The notes beneath the pieces were generated by a model. The model was not told the origin of the DNA. It did not search any database and saw only the letters and a list, made by a program, of their open reading frames with translations. The position numbers were made by a program, and so were the translations under genes. Positions 1-5,528 of a stretch of DNA of 5,706 bases are shown here, one piece after another; within the stretch, counting starts at the first letter, position 1, and each line of letters starts with the position of its first letter. This DNA comes from Euzebyaceae bacterium (GTDB lineage Bacteria; Actinomycetota; Nitriliruptoria; Euzebyales; Egibacteraceae): positions 1 through 5,706 of the forward strand of contig JACCXR010000416.1 in the NCBI GenBank assembly GCA_013696915.1. Reading direction: 5' to 3'.

Positions 1-1
1 G

Positions 2-1339
2 AACCACACCTCCGATCAGCACCCATGGTTCCAGGAGAGCCGCCAGGACAAGACGAACCGGCGAGCGGATTGCTACGTGTGGGGCGACGACGACCAGCGC
101 TGGAGCGAGGCACGGGTGATCTTCGTCGACACCGAGCCCTCCAACTGGACCTATGACCCGCAGCGCGGGCAGTACTTCTGGCACCGGTTCTTCCACCACC
201 AGCCCGACCTGAACTTCCGGAACCCGGACGTGGCCGACGCCATTCTCGACGTCGTCCGCTGCTGGCTCGATGTCGGACTCGACGGCTTCCGGCTGGACGC
301 GGTGCCGTACCTGTTCGAACGGGACGGGACGAACTGCGAGAACCTCCCCGAGACCCACGACTACCTCCGGCGGGTCCGCAAGATGGTTGACGACGAGTTC
401 CCCGGCACCGTGTTGCTGGCCGAGGCGAACCAGTGGCCCGAGGACGTGGTCGACTACTTCGGGGCCGACGGCGACGAGTGCCACATGTGCTTCCACTTCC
501 CGCTGATGCCGCGCATGTACATGGCCGTGCGGCGGGAGCAGCGGCAACCCATCACCGAGATCCTCGCTCAGACGCCCGCGATCCCGGACGGTTGCCAGTG
601 GGGCATCTTCCTGCGCAACCACGACGAGCTCACCCTCGAGATGGTCACCGACGAGGAACGCGACTACATGTACACCGAGTACGCGCGCGATCCCCGCATG
701 AAGATGAACGTCGGGATCCGCCGGCGGCTGGCCCCGCTGCTCGACAACAGCCGTCCGCTCACCGAGCTGTTCCACTCCCTGCTGCTGAGCCTCCCGGGCA
801 GCCCGGTCATGTACTACGGCGACGAGATCGGGATGGGCGACAACATCTTCCTCGGTGACCGGGACGGGGTCCGAACGCCGATGCAGTGGAGCGGCGACCG
901 CAACGCCGGGTTCTCCCGCGCCGACTTCGCCCAGCTGTACCTGCCCCTGATCATGGACCCGGTGTACGGCTACAGCGCCGTCAACGTCGAGGCGCAGCAG
1001 CGACACCCCAACTCGCTCCTGCACTGGGTGCGCAACATCATCCACATCCGCAAGCAGCACCGGGTGTTCGGGTACGGCACGTTCCGTGCGCTCGAGGGCA
1101 CCAACGGCAAGGTGTTCGCCTTCCTCCGCGAAAACCGCGAACAGGTGATCCTCGTCGTGGCGAACCTCTCCGCCACGGCCCAGCCGGTGCAGCTCGACCT
1201 ATCCGAGTTCGCCGGCCGGGTGCCGGTCGAGCTCCTGGGCGGCACCCATTTCCCGCCCGTCGGCGACCTGCTCTACCTGCTGACGCTGGGACCGCACGGG
1301 TTCTACTGGTTCCAGCTCGTCGAGGCGCCGCCGTCATGA
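2..1339 (+). CDS. treS: Trehalose synthase TreS (maltose alpha-D-glucosyltransferase), 5'-truncated by the window edge
   Basis: TreS interconverts trehalose and maltose by intramolecular transglucosylation in the cytosol and feeds maltose to maltokinase. The frame is open from base 2 and gives 445 residues; family members are roughly 550-600, so about 130-150 N-terminal residues lie outside the window. The first visible residues, NHTSDQHPWF, are GH13 conserved region I. Region II is GFRLDAVPYLF with the nucleophile Asp at 296-298; the acid/base Glu is in LLAEANQWPEDV at 422-424; the third catalytic Asp is in FLRNHDELTLE at 623-625. TreS-typical stretches FVDTEPSNWTYD, ENLPETHDYLRRVRK, YYGDEIGMGD and the C-terminal GPHGFYWFQL are all present, so the beta-sandwich C-domain is complete. 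A GTG at 77 is only an internal Val. The stop overlaps the downstream ATG (ATGA, 1336-1339), implying one operon and translational coupling. TreS and Mak are separate frames here, unlike the common TreS-Mak fusions. Identification is very secure. Confidence 0.96.
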   Translation, partial: NHTSDQHPWFQESRQDKTNRRADCYVWGDDDQRWSEARVIFVDTEPSNWTYDPQRGQYFWHRFFHHQPDLNFRNPDVADAILDVVRCWLDVGLDGFRLDAVPYLFERDGTNCENLPETHDYLRRVRKMVDDEFPGTVLLAEANQWPEDVVDYFGADGDECHMCFHFPLMPRMYMAVRREQRQPITEILAQTPAIPDGCQWGIFLRNHDELTLEMVTDEERDYMYTEYARDPRMKMNVGIRRRLAPLLDNSRPLTELFHSLLLSLPGSPVMYYGDEIGMGDNIFLGDRDGVRTPMQWSGDRNAGFSRADFAQLYLPLIMDPVYGYSAVNVEAQQRHPNSLLHWVRNIIHIRKQHRVFGYGTFRALEGTNGKVFAFLRENREQVILVVANLSATAQPVQLDLSEFAGRVPVELLGGTHFPPVGDLLYLLTLGPHGFYWFQLVEAPPS

Positions 1340-2742
1340 GTGACCTTGCGGCCCTCGCCAGCCCCGCGTCGTGGGACGGCCTCGCCGCTCCCCTCCGTCG
1401 CTGGATCCCCCTCCAGCGGTGGTTCCAGGGCAAGGCCCGGACTGTCGGCGGCGTCGGGGTCGTCGACGCGGCCCTGTTCGACGACCGTGTGGTCGACCTC
1501 TTCGTGGCAATCGCGTACACGGATGGCGCGACCGACCGCTACCAGGTCCCCGTCGTCCTCGCCGAGCCCGAAGAGATGGACCCCTCCGCCGTCGTGGCGC
1601 CGTGGCGGGAGCTGTTCATCGTGGACGCCACCACCGACCCGGACGGCAGCCGGCTGCTGGCCGAGCTGGCGGTGGGCGCCTCTCCGTGGAGCACGGCCAG
1701 GGGCGCCGTCGTGGAGGGCCATCCGGTCACCGGCGACGCACCCGGTCCGCAGGACCGCCCCCGCCGCTCGACAGCCGAGCAGTCGAACTCCTCGGTGATC
1801 TTCGGCGACCGGTCGATCCTCAAGGTGTTCCGCCGGCTCGAGGCCGGGATCAACCCCGACGTCGAGATCACCCGCGCCCTCACCGAGGCGAAGTTCCCGT
1901 TCGCGCCGCGGCAACAGGGCGCCCTCGAGCTCCAGGCCCCGGACCAGGAGCCGACGGCGCTGGTCGTCCTGAGCGACTTCATCGCGGGGTCCCGCGAAGG
2001 ATGGGAGGCGGCCACCACTGAGGTCAGCGGCGTCGCGACCGGTCTGATCTCCCCCGAGGAGGCGCCCGTGCTCGCCGACCTCGTCGAGCTCGGGGCGGCG
2101 GTGGGGACGCTCCACGAGAACCTGCGCGAGTCGTTCGGCGCCGAGCGCGCATCGCCGGGGGTCGTGACGACCTGGATCGAGGCCATGCGCGACCAGGCGG
2201 AGTCGGTGCTCGACCTCGCCGAGGCCAGGGCACCGGAGGCGGCCGTTGCGCTGGCTCCGCGCCGGGCCGACGTTTTCGCCCGGTTCGAGACGCTGGCCGC
2301 GATCCGCGACCCCGGGCCGCTCGTGCGGGTGCACGGCGATCTCCACCTCGGTCAAGTGCTGCTGGGTCCCGACGGCCGCTGGCAGCTGCTCGACTTCGAA
2401 GGCGAGCCGGCCCGTCCCATCGCGGAGCGGCGGCTGCGCTCCGTTCCGCTGCGGGACGTGGCCGGCATGCTGCGTTCGTTCGACTACGCCGCGGCGACGG
2501 CCGGCACGGACGCGCTGCCCGAGCCGGCGCGGCGATGGCGGGACCTTGCGAGGGACCGCTTCCTGGCCGGCTACCTCGACGTCGCCGGGCCGGCGGGCCT
2601 CCTGCCGGGCGACCGTGAGACGGCGCGCGCGGTCCTGGCCGCCTTCGAGCTCGACAAGGCCGTGTACGAGCTCGGGTACGAGCTCGCGAACCGCCCGTCC
2701 TGGGTGCCGATCCCCGTCGGCGGCATCCTGCGGGTGCTCGAC
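1336..2742 (+). other. mak: Maltokinase domain (residues 1-469 of the fused frame)
   Basis: This is the Mak (Pep2) portion, about the size of stand-alone actinobacterial maltokinases (~440-470 residues). An N-terminal cap covers roughly residues 1-140, ending in a Pro/Arg-rich loop (GDAPGPQDRPRR). The kinase N-lobe begins at EQSNSSVIFGDRSILKVFRR, and the C-lobe carries the catalytic HGDLH (His333-His337) and the metal-binding Asp353 of DFEGEP. The domain ends with VYELGYELANRPSWVPIPVGGILRVLD, which matches the normal C-terminal helix of the family, so nothing is missing before the linker. It lies between TreS, which makes its substrate maltose, and GlgB, which branches the eventual polymer. 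Confidence 0.93.
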
Positions 2743-5160
2743 ACCGTGCGGGCGCCCGCGTCCACGCCCCCGCCGCCCGACGCGCATCCCGACGCGCATG
2801 CCGACGAAGGAGTCCCCCCCATGGTCACGCCATCCGAGGGCCGAGACCGCCCCCCGGGCCCCCAGGCGCCCGCCGACCGAGTCCCGGGCCCCCAGGCGCC
2901 CGCCGACCGAGTCCCGGCCGCCAAGGCGCCCGACGAGCTGCGCCCCGCCGAGCGGCCGGCGGCTGCCCCGGTTGGGCAGGAACACGACTGGAGAGCCGCC
3001 GCCGATGAGGTCGGGGCCCTGCTGGCCGGACACCACAGCGACCCGCACCGCCTGCTCGGCGCGCACCGCGTCGACAGCGGGGCCGCCGTGCGCGCCTACC
3101 GCCCCGACGCGGCACGCGTCGACGTGCTCGTGGAGGGCGCCGACCCGGTGGAGGCTGAGCAGACCGCCGGGGGCTTCTTCGAGGCCAGGCTGCCGTCGCT
3201 GCCGGAGGCCTCGGCCTACCGGCTGCGGGTCGCCTATCCCGGCGGCGCCACCTACGAGCTGCGCGACCCCTACGCGTTCTGGCCGACCATCGGGGAGATC
3301 GACCTGCACCTGGCCGGCGAGGGCCGCCACGAGGAGCTGTGGCGGCGCATGGGCGCCCACTGCAGCGCCGTGGACGGCGTGGACGGCGTGTCCTTCGCCG
3401 TCTGGGCGCCCAACGCCCGCAGCGTCCGCGTCGTCGGCGACTGGAACAGCTGGGACGGGCGGCTCCACCCGATGCGGCTGTTGGGCGCCTCGGGGACCTG
3501 GGAGCTCTTCGTCCCCGACATCGGTCCCGGCAGCTACTACAAGTACGAGATCGTGACCGCGGACGGCGGCCTGGTGACGCGCGCGGACCCCTATGCGTTC
3601 GCGACGGACGTCCCGCCCGGAACGGCCAGCCGCGTCTTCTCCTCCACCCACAGGTGGTGCGACGACGAGTGGTTCGCCCACCGGGCTGCCCGGCATCCGC
3701 TGACGTCGCCGATGTCGGTCTACGAGGTGCACCTCGGGTCGTGGAGGCAATGGGACGGGCGTCCGCTCGGCTACCGCGACCTCGCGACCGCACTGGCGGA
3801 CCACTGCGAGGAGCTCGGGTTCACGCACGTCGAGTTCCTGCCGGTCGCCGAGCACCCGTTCGGCGGGTCCTGGGGCTACCAGGTGACGGGCTACTTCGCC
3901 CCCACCGCCCGGTTCGGCAGCCCCGACGACTTCCGGTACCTCGTCGACCATCTCCACCGGCGCGGCATCGGCGTGATCGTCGACTGGGTGCCCGCCCACT
4001 TCCCGAAGGACTCGTGGGCGCTCGCGCGCTTCGACGGCACCGCGCTGTACGAGCATGCGGACCCCCGGCAGGGCGAGCACCCGGACTGGGGCACGCTGGT
4101 GTTCAACTTCGGGCGCAACGAGGTCCGCAACTTCCTGATCGCCAACGCCCTCTACTGGATCGAGGAGCTCCACATCGACGGGCTGCGGGTCGACGCGGTG
4201 GCGTCGATGCTCTACCTGGACTACTCGAGGCAAGCCGGCGAGTGGGTCCCCAATGAGTTCGGGGGTCGCGAGAACCTCGAAGCCGTCGAGTTCCTCAAGC
4301 AGTTCAACGCCGTCGTCTACGGCCGCAACCCGCACGCGATGACGATCGCCGAGGAGTCGACGGCATGGCCGGGCGTCAGCCGGCCGACGTACCTCGGCGG
4401 CCTCGGGTTCGGCTTCAAGTGGAGCATGGGCTGGATGCACGACACGCTCGAGTACTTCTCCAAGGAGCCGATCTACCGGCGGTACCACCACAACTCGCTG
4501 ACGTTCGGCTTCATGTACGCGTGGAGCGAGAACTTCATCCTGCCGCTGTCCCATGACGAGGTGGTCCACGGCAAGCGCAGCCTGCTCGACAAGATGCCGG
4601 GTGACCGCTGGCAGAAGTTCGCGAACCTGCGGGCCCTGTACGGCTGGATGTGGGCGCACCCGGGCAAGCCGCTGCTGTTCATGGGAGGCGAGTTCGGCCA
4701 GTGGCGCGAATGGAGCGAGGAACGCCAGCTCGACTGGCACCTCCTCGACGAGGACGACCATCGCGGGCTGATGCGGATGGTCGGAGACCTCAACCGCCGG
4801 TACCGGTCGCTGCCGGCGCTGTGGGAGCATGACGCCGAGCCGTCGGGGTTCCAGTGGATCGACGCGAACAACGCCGACGACAACACGATCTCGTTCGTGC
4901 GCTACGGCTCGGACGGCACGGCGCCGGTCGCCTGCCTGTCGAACCTCTCGCCTCTGCCGCGGCCCACTGTCCGCTACGGCCTTCCCCGGGCCGGTCGCTG
5001 GGTTGAGGCGTTCAACTCCGACGCGGAGCCGTACGGTGGCGCGAACATCGGCAACTACGGGGCTGTCGAGGCCGAGGAGGTGCCCTGGCACGGGCTCCCC
5101 GCGTCGGCGGTCGTGACGCTGCCACCGCTCGCGACGGTCTGGCTGACCCCGGGCGGCTGA
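1336..5160 (+). CDS. mak-glgB: Maltokinase-GlgB fusion protein (Mak/Pep2 domain + 1,4-alpha-glucan branching enzyme)
   Basis: One frame of 1274 residues without an internal stop. Residues 1-469 are a complete maltokinase, which phosphorylates maltose to maltose 1-phosphate with ATP. It has the N-terminal cap (RWIPLQRWFQGKAR), EQSNSS at 148-153, a probable nucleotide-binding Lys163 in ILKVFR, the catalytic motif HGDLHLGQ at 333-340, DFEGEP at 353-358, and the family-typical RDVAGMLRSFDYA. Residues 470-549 are a Pro/Ala/Asp-rich low-complexity linker. Residues 550-1274 are a full GlgB with two N-terminal beta domains, a GH13 barrel and a C-terminal domain; catalytic residues are Asp953, Glu1006 and Asp1074. 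The ATG at 1336 is chosen because it overlaps the treS stop and matches the usual Mak N-terminus; the Shine-Dalgarno is weak (GAGG at 1322-1325), consistent with coupling. The frame stays open upstream to 886, but that part is antiphase to treS and is a shadow. The fusion is seen directly; whether the cell makes it as one chain is inference (see the internal start at 2821). Confidence 0.85.
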   Translation: MSDLAALASPASWDGLAAPLRRWIPLQRWFQGKARTVGGVGVVDAALFDDRVVDLFVAIAYTDGATDRYQVPVVLAEPEEMDPSAVVAPWRELFIVDATTDPDGSRLLAELAVGASPWSTARGAVVEGHPVTGDAPGPQDRPRRSTAEQSNSSVIFGDRSILKVFRRLEAGINPDVEITRALTEAKFPFAPRQQGALELQAPDQEPTALVVLSDFIAGSREGWEAATTEVSGVATGLISPEEAPVLADLVELGAAVGTLHENLRESFGAERASPGVVTTWIEAMRDQAESVLDLAEARAPEAAVALAPRRADVFARFETLAAIRDPGPLVRVHGDLHLGQVLLGPDGRWQLLDFEGEPARPIAERRLRSVPLRDVAGMLRSFDYAAATAGTDALPEPARRWRDLARDRFLAGYLDVAGPAGLLPGDRETARAVLAAFELDKAVYELGYELANRPSWVPIPVGGILRVLDTVRAPASTPPPPDAHPDAHADEGVPPMVTPSEGRDRPPGPQAPADRVPGPQAPADRVPAAKAPDELRPAERPAAAPVGQEHDWRAAADEVGALLAGHHSDPHRLLGAHRVDSGAAVRAYRPDAARVDVLVEGADPVEAEQTAGGFFEARLPSLPEASAYRLRVAYPGGATYELRDPYAFWPTIGEIDLHLAGEGRHEELWRRMGAHCSAVDGVDGVSFAVWAPNARSVRVVGDWNSWDGRLHPMRLLGASGTWELFVPDIGPGSYYKYEIVTADGGLVTRADPYAFATDVPPGTASRVFSSTHRWCDDEWFAHRAARHPLTSPMSVYEVHLGSWRQWDGRPLGYRDLATALADHCEELGFTHVEFLPVAEHPFGGSWGYQVTGYFAPTARFGSPDDFRYLVDHLHRRGIGVIVDWVPAHFPKDSWALARFDGTALYEHADPRQGEHPDWGTLVFNFGRNEVRNFLIANALYWIEELHIDGLRVDAVASMLYLDYSRQAGEWVPNEFGGRENLEAVEFLKQFNAVVYGRNPHAMTIAEESTAWPGVSRPTYLGGLGFGFKWSMGWMHDTLEYFSKEPIYRRYHHNSLTFGFMYAWSENFILPLSHDEVVHGKRSLLDKMPGDRWQKFANLRALYGWMWAHPGKPLLFMGGEFGQWREWSEERQLDWHLLDEDDHRGLMRMVGDLNRRYRSLPALWEHDAEPSGFQWIDANNADDNTISFVRYGSDGTAPVACLSNLSPLPRPTVRYGLPRAGRWVEAFNSDAEPYGGANIGNYGAVEAEEVPWHGLPASAVVTLPPLATVWLTPGG
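2806..2823 (+). promoter_or_regulatory. Internal Shine-Dalgarno and ATG within the Mak-GlgB frame
   Basis: GAAGGAG at 2806-2812 is followed by an 8-nt spacer (tccccccc) and ATG at 2821. This is a much better ribosome binding site than the one for the maltokinase start. It lies inside the inter-domain linker and in the same frame, so it could produce free GlgB in addition to the fusion. It may be the fossil of an ancestral separate glgB start whose upstream mak stop codon was lost. Confidence 0.55.
2821..5160 (+). CDS. glgB: 1,4-alpha-glucan branching enzyme GlgB; possible separate product from an internal in-frame start
   Basis: GlgB cuts alpha-1,4-glucan and rejoins the fragment by alpha-1,6 linkage, making branches in glycogen or the GlgE polymer. 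Starting at the ATG at 2821 gives 779 residues, against about 730 for typical actinobacterial GlgB; the excess is the ~54-residue Pro-rich stretch before HDWRAAADEV. Visible domains in this numbering: N1 at ~55-150 (SDPHRLLGAH), CBM48/N2 at ~185-285 (FAVWAPNARSVRVVGDWNSW), GH13 barrel from ~295 (SVYEVHLGSW), then the C-terminal beta domain. Region I is DWVPAHFPKD; the nucleophile is Asp458 (GLRVDAVASMLYLDYSR), the acid/base Glu511 (first Glu of AEEST), and the third Asp is Asp579 (LSHDEVVHGK). A GAAGGAG sequence 8 nt upstream makes this start plausible even though the frame is continuous with Mak. Enzyme identity is near certain; use of this start as a separate product is moderate. Confidence 0.6.
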   Translation: MVTPSEGRDRPPGPQAPADRVPGPQAPADRVPAAKAPDELRPAERPAAAPVGQEHDWRAAADEVGALLAGHHSDPHRLLGAHRVDSGAAVRAYRPDAARVDVLVEGADPVEAEQTAGGFFEARLPSLPEASAYRLRVAYPGGATYELRDPYAFWPTIGEIDLHLAGEGRHEELWRRMGAHCSAVDGVDGVSFAVWAPNARSVRVVGDWNSWDGRLHPMRLLGASGTWELFVPDIGPGSYYKYEIVTADGGLVTRADPYAFATDVPPGTASRVFSSTHRWCDDEWFAHRAARHPLTSPMSVYEVHLGSWRQWDGRPLGYRDLATALADHCEELGFTHVEFLPVAEHPFGGSWGYQVTGYFAPTARFGSPDDFRYLVDHLHRRGIGVIVDWVPAHFPKDSWALARFDGTALYEHADPRQGEHPDWGTLVFNFGRNEVRNFLIANALYWIEELHIDGLRVDAVASMLYLDYSRQAGEWVPNEFGGRENLEAVEFLKQFNAVVYGRNPHAMTIAEESTAWPGVSRPTYLGGLGFGFKWSMGWMHDTLEYFSKEPIYRRYHHNSLTFGFMYAWSENFILPLSHDEVVHGKRSLLDKMPGDRWQKFANLRALYGWMWAHPGKPLLFMGGEFGQWREWSEERQLDWHLLDEDDHRGLMRMVGDLNRRYRSLPALWEHDAEPSGFQWIDANNADDNTISFVRYGSDGTAPVACLSNLSPLPRPTVRYGLPRAGRWVEAFNSDAEPYGGANIGNYGAVEAEEVPWHGLPASAVVTLPPLATVWLTPGG
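2851..2940 (+). repeat. 30-bp tandem repeat encoding Pro/Ala-rich decapeptides in the linker
   Basis: Three consecutive 30-bp units at 2851-2880, 2881-2910 and 2911-2940. The first two differ only in their first two bases; the third is degenerate. They encode units of the form VPGPQAPADR, the last read as VPAAKAPDEL. A shorter 12-bp near-repeat just upstream (2779-2802, encoding DAHP then DAHA) adds to the low-complexity character. The length being a multiple of three keeps the fusion in frame whatever the copy number. The segment is probably a flexible spacer between the kinase and the branching enzyme. Confidence 0.85.
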
Positions 5161-5201
5161 CCCTCGCCGGATTCCGGGCGGTCGCGCAGGCGAGGTGTCC
5201 T

Positions 5202-5218
5202 CGACCGGCCCCCGGTCG
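5202..5218 (+). terminator. GC-rich hairpin, candidate terminator for the treS-mak-glgB operon
   Basis: CGACCGG, a CCC loop and CCGGTCG form a perfect 7-bp stem with a 3-nt loop, 41 nt after the glgB stop. There is no U tract (a G run follows), so it would have to act as an L-shaped actinobacterial terminator. A weaker stem, CCTCGCC (5162-5168) with GGCGAGG (5189-5195), precedes it. The role is inferred from position and structure only. Confidence 0.4.
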
Positions 5219-5223
5219 GGGGG

Positions 5224-5246
5224 GCCTACGCTGGGGCGATGGCCGG
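5224..5246 (+). repeat. Upstream copy of a 23-bp direct repeat carrying a promoter/start signature
   Basis: These 23 bp are identical to 5506-5528, the leaderless start region of the downstream gene, 282 bp away. The copy carries TACGCT at 5227-5232, a GGGGCG spacer and ATG at 5239. The 70-codon frame that follows (to 5451) reads through the repeat array with no recognisable protein, so the start looks like a decoy or duplicated end rather than a gene. Confidence 0.8.
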
Positions 5247-5348
5247 TCGCGCAGGCGAGGTGTCCTCGACGGGGCCCCGGGCGGGGCGCCCTTCGAACGT
5301 TGCCCCGGGGCGCCCGCCGCCCCTGCCGCACGCGGGCCAACCCCAACC

Positions 5349-5388
5349 TTCGAAGGGTAGACGCAGACAACGGCGCCTACCCTTCGAA
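5349..5388 (+). repeat. Inverted repeat / stem-loop, array unit 1
   Basis: TTCGAAGGGTAG (5349-5360) and CTACCCTTCGAA (5377-5388) are perfect 12-bp inverted arms around a 16-nt loop. After one mismatch, CGC/GCG (5362-5364 with 5373-5375) adds 3 bp and leaves an 8-nt apical loop, AGACAACG. The arms also contain the palindrome TTCGAA, so each can self-pair or act as a protein site. Confidence 0.8.
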
Positions 5389-5439
5389 CGTTGCCCGCGG
5401 GCGCCCGCCCCCGCCTGCGCATCCCGGCCATCCTCCACC

Positions 5440-5479
5440 TTCGAAGGGTAGACGCAGACAACGGCGGCTACCCTTCGAA
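5440..5479 (+). repeat. Inverted repeat / stem-loop, array unit 2
   Basis: The same 12-bp arms occur at 5440-5451 and 5468-5479, with the same 16-nt loop except for its last base (G instead of C). That variable base sits in the unpaired mismatch next to the main stem, so the predicted fold is unchanged. The right arm ends 29 nt upstream of the TACGCT -10-like element of the next gene. Confidence 0.8.
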
Positions 5480-5505
5480 CCTTGCCCCGGGGCGCCCGTC
5501 CCGCC

Positions 5506-5528
5506 GCCTACGCTGGGGCGATGGCCGG
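5506..5528 (+). promoter_or_regulatory. Leaderless promoter and start of the downstream gene (second copy of the 23-bp repeat)
   Basis: TACGCT (5509-5514) fits the actinobacterial TANNNT -10 element. It is followed by 6 nt (GGGGCG) and ATG at 5521, the spacing expected when transcription starts at or next to the A of the start codon. There is no Shine-Dalgarno. A TTGCCC at 5482-5487 could be a poor -35, but its 21-nt spacer is long. The call rests on pattern and spacing only. Confidence 0.5.

Larger units (their letters stand above)
5179..5270 (+). repeat. 27-bp direct repeat pair after glgB
   Basis: Identical 27-bp copies at 5179-5205 and 5244-5270, 65 bp apart. Each holds a small hairpin, CGAGG-TGT-CCTCG (5191-5203 and 5256-5268), and each is followed by a G/C palindromic run. 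The first begins 18 bp after the glgB stop. Function is unknown; it looks like part of a dispersed intergenic repeat. Confidence 0.8.
5289..5498 (+). repeat. Tandem array with 91-bp period (two full units plus a 5'-truncated one)
   Basis: A 28-bp module beginning cccttcgaac occurs at 5289-5316, 5380-5407 and 5471-5498, exactly 91 bp apart each time. In the second and third units the conserved block extends to 62 bp (5346-5407 and 5437-5498), differing at only four positions by eye. The 29-bp segments between blocks (5317-5345, 5408-5436) are more diverged, about 18 of 29 matches. The first unit lacks its left arm and joins directly to the 27-bp repeat region. The period and the diverged segments do not fit CRISPR (no constant repeat with unique spacers of normal size). 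No coding sense is evident. Confidence 0.88.
5161..5520. other. Gene-free 360-bp intergenic region filled with repeats
   Basis: Between the glgB stop and the next start I see no convincing gene. Reading frames here on both strands run through the repeats and translate to Arg/Pro/Gly-rich products that mirror the repeat period. Contents in order: terminator-like hairpin, 27-bp direct repeats, 23-bp duplicated start region, 91-bp-period tandem array with two long stem-loops, then the true start region. Confidence 0.8.

Noticed and set aside
77..79. GTG as the treS start
   Set aside because: The frame is open to base 2 and already reads conserved TreS sequence (NHTSDQHPWF) upstream of it.
886..1335. 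Upstream extension of the Mak-GlgB frame within treS
   Set aside because: The extension overlaps well-conserved treS sequence in another frame and gives an Arg/Pro-rich translation. The ATG at 1336 matches the normal maltokinase N-terminus.
2246..3556. 436-codon + strand frame overlapping the Mak-GlgB junction
   Set aside because: It is Arg/Pro/Ser/Thr-rich, has no motifs, and overlaps conserved Mak and GlgB domain sequence in the correct frame. It is a shadow frame.
1303..5370. Antisense open frame of 1355 codons opposite mak-glgB
   Set aside because: It mirrors the sense gene in a very GC-rich region where stop codons are rare. Its translation is low-complexity and rich in Arg/Gly/Val/Pro with no recognisable domain, and it runs into the intergenic repeats.
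5349..5388. Rho-independent terminator for glgB
   Set aside because: The stem is strong but lies about 190 nt past the stop, has a 16-nt loop and no U tract, and is repeated as part of a 91-bp unit. A repeat element or binding site is more likely.
5239..5451. 70-codon frame from the upstream 23-bp repeat copy, with a promoter-like element
   Set aside because: The frame consists of the repeats themselves and its translation has no conserved features. The start is best explained as a duplication of the 5521 start region.
5289..5498. CRISPR array
   Set aside because: There are only two to three units with a 91-bp period, the conserved block is 62 bp, and the intervening segments are related to each other rather than unique. 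No cas genes are nearby.
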